Positions 59,221-64,000 of a stretch of 64,000 bases of DNA are shown one piece after another; the stretch's first letter is position 1, and each line of letters starts with the position of its first letter. The translations under genes were made by a program, and so were the position numbers. The DNA is from Rhodeus uyekii (lineage: Eukaryota; Chordata; Actinopteri; Cypriniformes; Acheilognathidae): positions 62,001 through 126,000 of the forward strand of contig JAWRVZ010000590.1 in assembly GCA_037043235.1 (NCBI GenBank), written 5' to 3'. The notes under the pieces are model-generated. The model searched no databases. It worked only from the letters and a program-made list of their open reading frames with translations, and was not told the DNA's origin.

Positions 59221-60190
59221 ATGGTTGGATCTGGAAAAAGAAAAAGTGCAGGAAAGAAGGTGGGAAAGTCTGACCAAACTGTACATGCTAACATAATTAG
59301 CAACGCTAGCAGCAGCGCGCACATGGCCGAAACTATTAAGAAAGTTCCATCCAGCGATTTCATTACAGACAATGCACACGATTATCTCAAACAAGACATT
59401 GATCATGAGGAATTTATGCTGGCCGAGGAAGAAATTCCATTTCTCCCTGAAACGCCATGTAAATCTCCAGCCCCAAAACAACGCAGGACTGTAGATAGAG
59501 ATACAACGGTCATCCTTGAACAGATCTCTGATCTTTCTCGGCTGGTGCAGAACAGATCAGGTACACTGGAGAAGTTGGTGGAAAACAACTCAAACATAAT
59601 TAAGGAAATGAAAGAGGAAGTCAATGCAAATACGAAACAAATCACCGAACTGAAGGAAACAATTGAGTTTATTTGCACCGACATTAATGCCTTGAAAGAC
59701 AAAGTCGCTCACGCCGAATCTCAACTAAAACAAGCTGACAAGCGTGTTATGGAGCATGAGAGACGGCTAACATTGCTGGAGGGCTATTCGCGCAGGTGGA
59801 ATCTGAGAATTCAAGGGCTTCAGGAGAAAGGAGGAGAAGATGTTCGTCACGAGGTCATCAAGATCTGCCAGTGCCTTTTACCACAATACAAAGACAAACT
59901 TCCGGATGTCGTGGATGTGGCGCATCGTCTTGGCCGTATCAGGGAACACACCTAGAGGAATAATCTTCCAGTTTACTTCGCGATTCTTTAGGGATGCTGT
60001 CTGGCGCGCTGCCAAAGACGCAGACTTTCTGAAGAACAACCACCTGAGGATCACTGAGGATCTGTCTCCGGCCGACAAGGAGAGGAGGATGAAACTGTGG
60101 CCCGCTGTTGAAAAGGCGCGTAAAGAAAACAAGAGAGCTTTTTTTGTCGGTGGTCGTGCCTTTGTAGACGGGGTTGAGATCTTGCCATGA
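59221..60190 (+). pseudogene. L1 ORF1 protein (RNA-binding), one frameshift
   Basis: From the ATG at 59221, a basic N-terminus and a long coiled coil (about residues 100-190) lead into the RRM-like motif RRWNLRIQGL and VVDVAHRLGR. The frame then shifts near 59950 and the C-terminal domain continues in another frame to 60190 (WRAAKDADFLKNN, RKENKRAFFVGG). This is the L1 nucleic-acid chaperone; only the shift prevents a full product. Confidence 0.88.
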
Positions 60191-60498
60191 ATATAAGAGA
60201 CAATGGTTGTTGCTTTCTCGCCTTCTGTGACAGTACTGACAGTAGCACATACAGTCCCGTTCAAGGTTCATTGGTTTTACTGGTTAATTGAGTACTTGTC
60301 CGAGGCTCGTTTTAGGACAAGATCACATGTTTCTTGATTGTTACATGTTCATAAAAGAAACTATCAATATATTTTTCTTAGCATTAAAAAAGGGGTTGTT
60401 GTTCTCATCCTTGGTAAAACATATTTGTGCAACCTTTAAAGATTTCCTATAGCTCAAAGAAATCTTTTGGTTTAATTTAGTTCTTTGTATACGTTTGT

Positions 60499-60875
60499 AT
60501 GTCTTTTTCTATTGTTTCTTTAAACTGCAGAGGGTTGCGTGATTCTGTTAAACGGAAAGCTATCTTTCTTTATCTTAAGCGCTTTAATACAGATTTTTGT
60601 CTTGTTTCTTACAAGAATGCCATTCTAATATTGAAGATGTTAATTTTTGGAGATCGCAATGGGGTCTGGATTTATGGGTCTCTCACGGCACTTCTCACTC
60701 TGCTGGGGTTTGTATTCTAAAAAATTGCTTTAAGGGGAAAATATTAAGTTCTGAGTGCGACGTGTCTGGACACTACATTCTACTTACTGTTGAAATTTCC
60801 AATTTAAAGTACATTATTTTAAATGTTTATGGCTTTAATTCACAAAAAGACAATAAGGTTTTTTTTGACAGGTGA
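60499..60875 (+). pseudogene. L1 ORF2 N-terminus (APE endonuclease), truncated
   Basis: Begins FSIVSLNCRGLRDSVKRKAI, typical of the APE-type endonuclease start. After a frame change it continues QECHSNIEDV (the catalytic Glu region has Q-E), GVCILKN and ILNVYGFNS. It ends about 30 bases before the LTR at 60905. Confidence 0.85.
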
Positions 60876-60904
60876 TCATGTGGCTCATATGTTGAATAGG
60901 TTTC

Positions 60905-61507
60905 TGTCAGGGTTCTGTCACTTCAGTTTGGGTTTCTAGTGTGGTGGTTGACAGAGCTCTGACACTGCAAATGAAACAAACACACATTTATGAAACAAAA
61001 TAATAAATGGGACAAATTAATGTGTATAGAAACTATTTGTATGAATCTGCTTTGATCAACACATGCAGCCTTATTTCCATACACTTTAGCCTTAGTCCTA
61101 AACCTATGAATTCATAGGCAAGGCTCATGTAGGCATATACAATAAACATAAAAGAAAAGAACTGTGGAATGGTGAAGTGCTTGTGAACTGGGGAGTTTTT
61201 ATTTTGTGGGAAATCGAAGAAATGAAAGATTTTTATTAAGTAACAGAACTTGTTCAACAGTGCGGGGGCTAAGTCTATTTCTTTTTTTTATTTACTATTT
61301 CCCCTGCCTTTGAAAATATTCTCTCACATGGGACTGAGGAGGCAGGAGTGCATAAAAATTCCAGGGCAAGATGATGATTTGGAAAGACAAATTATTAGTA
61401 AAGTACATAAAAGTATTCGTGTAAATATTTATTCATATTACTATTAGCCTAGTTCTTATAATTATTTATTATTTTACAATATAATTCTTGATATTAATAA
61501 TAATAAT

Positions 61508-61538
<31 letters not shown>

Positions 61539-62016
61539 AGCTTACTTTATTTGTTACAACCTGAAAATGCTGCCAGACTTCCTAGCGGCCTCTTTTCTTG
61601 GCTGGTGCCATGCTCAAAATTCAAAAGAGCTTATCCTCTGTTTCGAGTCAGTTCACTACCGTTTTACCGAAGTGCATGACACTCAAAACCTGCGCAAGTG
61701 GTTCGCGCTACATTTGAACCAGATTGCGAAGCAGTCACGTGGTTGAGGGAGAAAACGAAGCTTCGGACGTCACCGATCACGTGGTTATGGCCAGACGAAT
61801 CACGCTCCGATACAGTGCTTCACTGTGAGATGTTTCGTTTTTTGCTTCGAAGCTTCGAAGCCTCGGTGTCGAACGTCACATCACTACTTTATTGTTAGTT
61901 AAACGTTTTCCCCATCGTGGGCAGTTTCTTTTGTATCTTTGATTTGTGTTTCTAATAAATTCTAATTTACGCTCATCTCTGCGCTTGGGTCCTATTCTTG
62001 CTAGTACCCCGTGACA
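60905..62016 (+). repeat. 5' LTR with inserted sequence
   Basis: Recognisable LTR parts are 60905 to about 60982 and about 61890-62016 (CTAATAAATTCTAA poly(A) region). The roughly 900 bases between are not LTR-like. They include a (CAA)n run (61508-61537) and end in a hAT-like terminus. Confidence 0.7.
61690..61889 (-). mobile_element. hAT-like terminus inside the LTR
   Basis: CTTCGAAGCTTCGAAGC and GTGTCGAACGTCACATCACTA, read on the minus strand, resemble the left end of the hAT at 57821. No matching left terminus or target duplication was found. Confidence 0.5.
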
Positions 62017-62085
62017 GAACGACGCAACCCTTTTGGACCCAGCAGAATGAGTATTTAAATTTGTTCTCTAACAACAAAGGAGAGG

Positions 62086-62769
62086 ATGGCACGTCGTCAG
62101 GTGTTATCTGCTCTGCTTCAACGGGGGTTTGAAGTGGGAGGCTTCGCCCAGACGTTTTGGACTTTGTCAATGGGGCTGAATTATAATAATACAACACTTA
62201 AGGAGATCTTTAATCAATGCCTTGATGAACCTTTGCCTCTATGGGAGATGGAGGGGCTCGATATCCTGGACTTTTGGGCTTTTGTTAAATATCTCGGTCA
62301 CCGCAGCCAATGGGCAAAAGCAGGTCAATTAGAGATGTCATGTGAGGACTTTTCCACAGATCCTCCCTTGTCGATTCAAGACCCCTGCTTTCTGACTTCC
62401 ACTGAGAAGCGCAAGTTAAGGAGAAGGCGAGCAGCAAAACATGCTGCAACTCTCACAGAGTTGACCAGTACAGAAGTTCCAGATGTTTCTGTCACAGAAC
62501 CAGTGAGTGCTTCAGAGCCATTCCTCTCTATTACAGCCATAGAAGTGTCTCCTTCCTGTTTCAATGAGTCTGCTTCTAAGAGTGATATTCCTGAGCCCGC
62601 TCTGAAGGGGGAAGTTTCTGAGACCAGTCCAGTGTCTTGTCTAGCTCCAGAACTCTGCCAGGAGACAACTCAAGTCTCAGAACCCACAAGATTTTCCGCG
62701 ACTGTTTCCAGAGCGTACTGCAGCACTCCCGGTGATGTCTTAGTCCATTACCACAATATCAAGGACTGA
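62086..62769 (+). CDS. Gag-like frame of the LTR element
   Basis: 227 codons starting about 70 bases after the 5' LTR. The first 85 residues (motifs GFEVGGFAQTFWTLSMGL, LDEPLPLWEMEGLDILDF) form a compact, Trp/Leu-rich domain with no function I can name. The rest is Ser/Pro/Glu-rich. A stop at 62767 is followed by a similar Pro-rich frame at 62864-63289, so the original frame was probably longer. Confidence 0.55.
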   Translation: MARRQVLSALLQRGFEVGGFAQTFWTLSMGLNYNNTTLKEIFNQCLDEPLPLWEMEGLDILDFWAFVKYLGHRSQWAKAGQLEMSCEDFSTDPPLSIQDPCFLTSTEKRKLRRRRAAKHAATLTELTSTEVPDVSVTEPVSASEPFLSITAIEVSPSCFNESASKSDIPEPALKGEVSETSPVSCLAPELCQETTQVSEPTRFSATVSRAYCSTPGDVLVHYHNIKD

Positions 62770-62863
62770 GTCTACTGTACTTTCTGTTGTACCCACAGAG
62801 ATCACCCTTGACAATCATGTCACGCCCACGGAGGTCATCTCAGAACAGCCTGATGTCCCTGTT

Positions 62864-63289
62864 ATGGAGGTCGGTTTTAAACCTCCCACTGCCATGGATG
62901 TAATTTCCAAACCTCCCACGATCACTGCCATGGAGTCCTCTTCGGCCCTAGAGCAGCCTGATGCTGCTTCAACCCAAGAGTCACCAGAACCAGCAACTCT
63001 TGTTTCAGCTACAGAGACTGCGCCAAATGCTACTGTTGACTGTGAATCACCTAAGTCACTCAAACTCCCTGCCAGTGCAGTCCTCACCCCTGAATTTATT
63101 CCCAAGTCCTTTCCCAAACCAGGAGCTATCCCCAAGACTGGTTTTAACCCCAAGAACCGTTTCAAGCCTCAGACCCATTCACCCAGGAAGACTAATAATT
63201 TTGTCCCTATCCCTCCCATCTTGCCTTCTGGGTTACCCGGTCCTGTACCATGTGTTTCCCAATCCAGTACCTCCCTGGTCAGTCCCTAG
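62864..63289 (+). pseudogene. Pro/Ser-rich continuation of the gag-like frame
   Basis: 141 codons in another frame with repeated KPPT and PKP motifs. Low-complexity composition like the end of the preceding frame; function unknown. Confidence 0.4.
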
Positions 63290-63419
63290 CTACTCCCCTG
63301 GTCCATTTCCCTCCCCCCCCAGTCCCACCCCAGGGGCTTCCTGGAGGCCATACTACTCCAAGTTTTGTTCCCCGCCTACCTTCCCAGTCAGTACCTCCTT
63401 GGTCACCTTTGCCCAGTGT

Positions 63420-63700
63420 GGACGCCAGGAGGCGTTCATTAGAAGGGGGGAACTGTCAGCAGTCTGCCTTGACAGCCTTGTCTATTCTGTCTTTGTTGAA
63501 TATTTTGGTCTTGTGTTTGAGTACATTGCTCTGTCTTTGTTTGTGTGTGCCTCAGTTCCAGTTACCACGCCCCCTTGTTTAGCCCTTGTTTTCATGATTG
63601 TGTTCCCTTGCCTCATGTTCCTGGTAGATCATGTGTTCATGTTTCAGTCTCCTCTAGTGAACTATGTTTGAGTCCTGTACTGCTCTGCCAGATATTCCCC
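63420..63700 (+). repeat. Internal relic of a second hairpin/polypurine/LTR-start junction
   Basis: GACGCCAGGAGGCGTTC, AGAAGGGGGGAAC and TGTCAGCAGTCTGCC occur in the same order as the true hairpin, polypurine tract and LTR start at 63929-63975. This suggests an older LTR piece embedded in the element. Confidence 0.5.
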
Positions 63701-63961
63701 TGTCTACATGTTCCAGGCTGTCCCTACCAGATTTGCCGACATTGCCGGTACCCGCCTGGACATTGGGCTTTGAAGAATTTTTTTTTTTTTGTAATGTTTC
63801 TGTTGAACTGTTTTCTGCTTGTTTATATCTGCTTTGAATTGTTGGTTACAGTTTCCTGGTTATTCGTGAGTTCTGTGTTCCCCCGTCCTTCGTTGTTTGC
63901 GGTGTTTTGTTTGTCTGGTGTTCAATATAGGGACGCCAGGTGGCGTTTAGAGGGGGGGTAG

Positions 63962-64000
63962 TGTCAGGGTTCTGTCACTTCAGTTTGGGTTTCTAGTGTG
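63962..64000 (+). repeat. Start of the 3' LTR (cut by window)
   Basis: 39 bases identical to 60905-60943. Confidence 0.9.

Larger units (their letters stand above)
59085..60904 (+). mobile_element. L1-type LINE, 3' part lost to an LTR insertion
   Basis: The order is a 5' region starting near GGTTCCAAGATGGC, then ORF1, a spacer and the start of ORF2. ORF2 stops in the endonuclease where the LTR element begins. The 3' part would lie beyond the window. Confidence 0.85.
60905..64000 (+). mobile_element. LTR retrotransposon, non-autonomous, runs off window
   Basis: The 5' LTR starts TGTCAGGGTTCTGTCACTTC at 60905 and ends CCGTGACA at 62016, enlarged by inserted sequence. The internal region is 62017-63961. 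A polypurine run (AGAGGGGGGGTAG) precedes the 3' LTR, whose first 39 bases (63962-64000) repeat 60905-60943. No RT or integrase. The hairpin GGGACGCCAGGTGGCG before the polypurine run is shared with 13018-14595. Confidence 0.88.

Overview
The window is vertebrate nuclear DNA, almost certainly from a teleost fish. It has spliced genes with GT-AG introns, long CA/GT microsatellites, and a typical fish mobile-element mix: an epsilon/gamma-like endogenous retrovirus, Gmr1-like Ty3/gypsy, DIRS, L2- and L1-type LINEs, hAT and Tigger MITEs and many solo LTRs. It also holds a PIM-like kinase of the kind expanded in fish. There is no bacterial gene content, and the species cannot be fixed from sequence alone.

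Layout. (1) 1-9588: an endogenous retrovirus (ERV) on the + strand. The 5' LTR is cut off by the window start and the 3' LTR is complete. Gag, pol and env are recognisable. Gag is frameshifted, the RT core and the integrase zinc-binding domain are deleted, and env is one intact frame. A 2H-phosphoesterase-like domain lies between protease and RT, and the leader holds a series of similar hairpins. The ERV sits inside an antisense gypsy element (9589-10548). (2) 10549-19660: LINE remnants, a short non-autonomous LTR element with a perfect 5-bp target duplication (13018-14595), solo LTRs, and an older antisense fragment of the same ERV family (about 18690-19010). (3) 19655-24875: an inverted duplication whose left arm was split by a DIRS element and whose spacer is a roughly 700-bp microsatellite. 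(4) 24886-28929 (minus): an apparently intact eight-exon PIM-like kinase gene, with a CRE/E-box-rich presumed promoter at 29098-29188. (5) 30095-34952: a solo LTR, a roughly 125-bp minisatellite and a hAT MITE. (6) 35357-54046 (minus): scattered exons of a decayed plasma-membrane Ca2+-ATPase gene (ATP2B family). They are broken by hAT and Tigger elements, two copies of a TIR element with 6-bp target duplications, and an 11-kb array of four 2.6-3.0-kb repeats. (7) 54490-64000: more MITEs, a solo LTR containing a hAT element, a truncated L1, and a second non-autonomous LTR element that runs off the window.

The only gene that looks functional for the host is the PIM-like kinase. Its exon phases agree at all seven junctions and give 518 codons plus a stop. 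The most unusual signals are the 2H-like domain in the retroviral pol, the leader hairpin series, the intact env in a broken provirus, and the DIRS/inverted-repeat/microsatellite structure.
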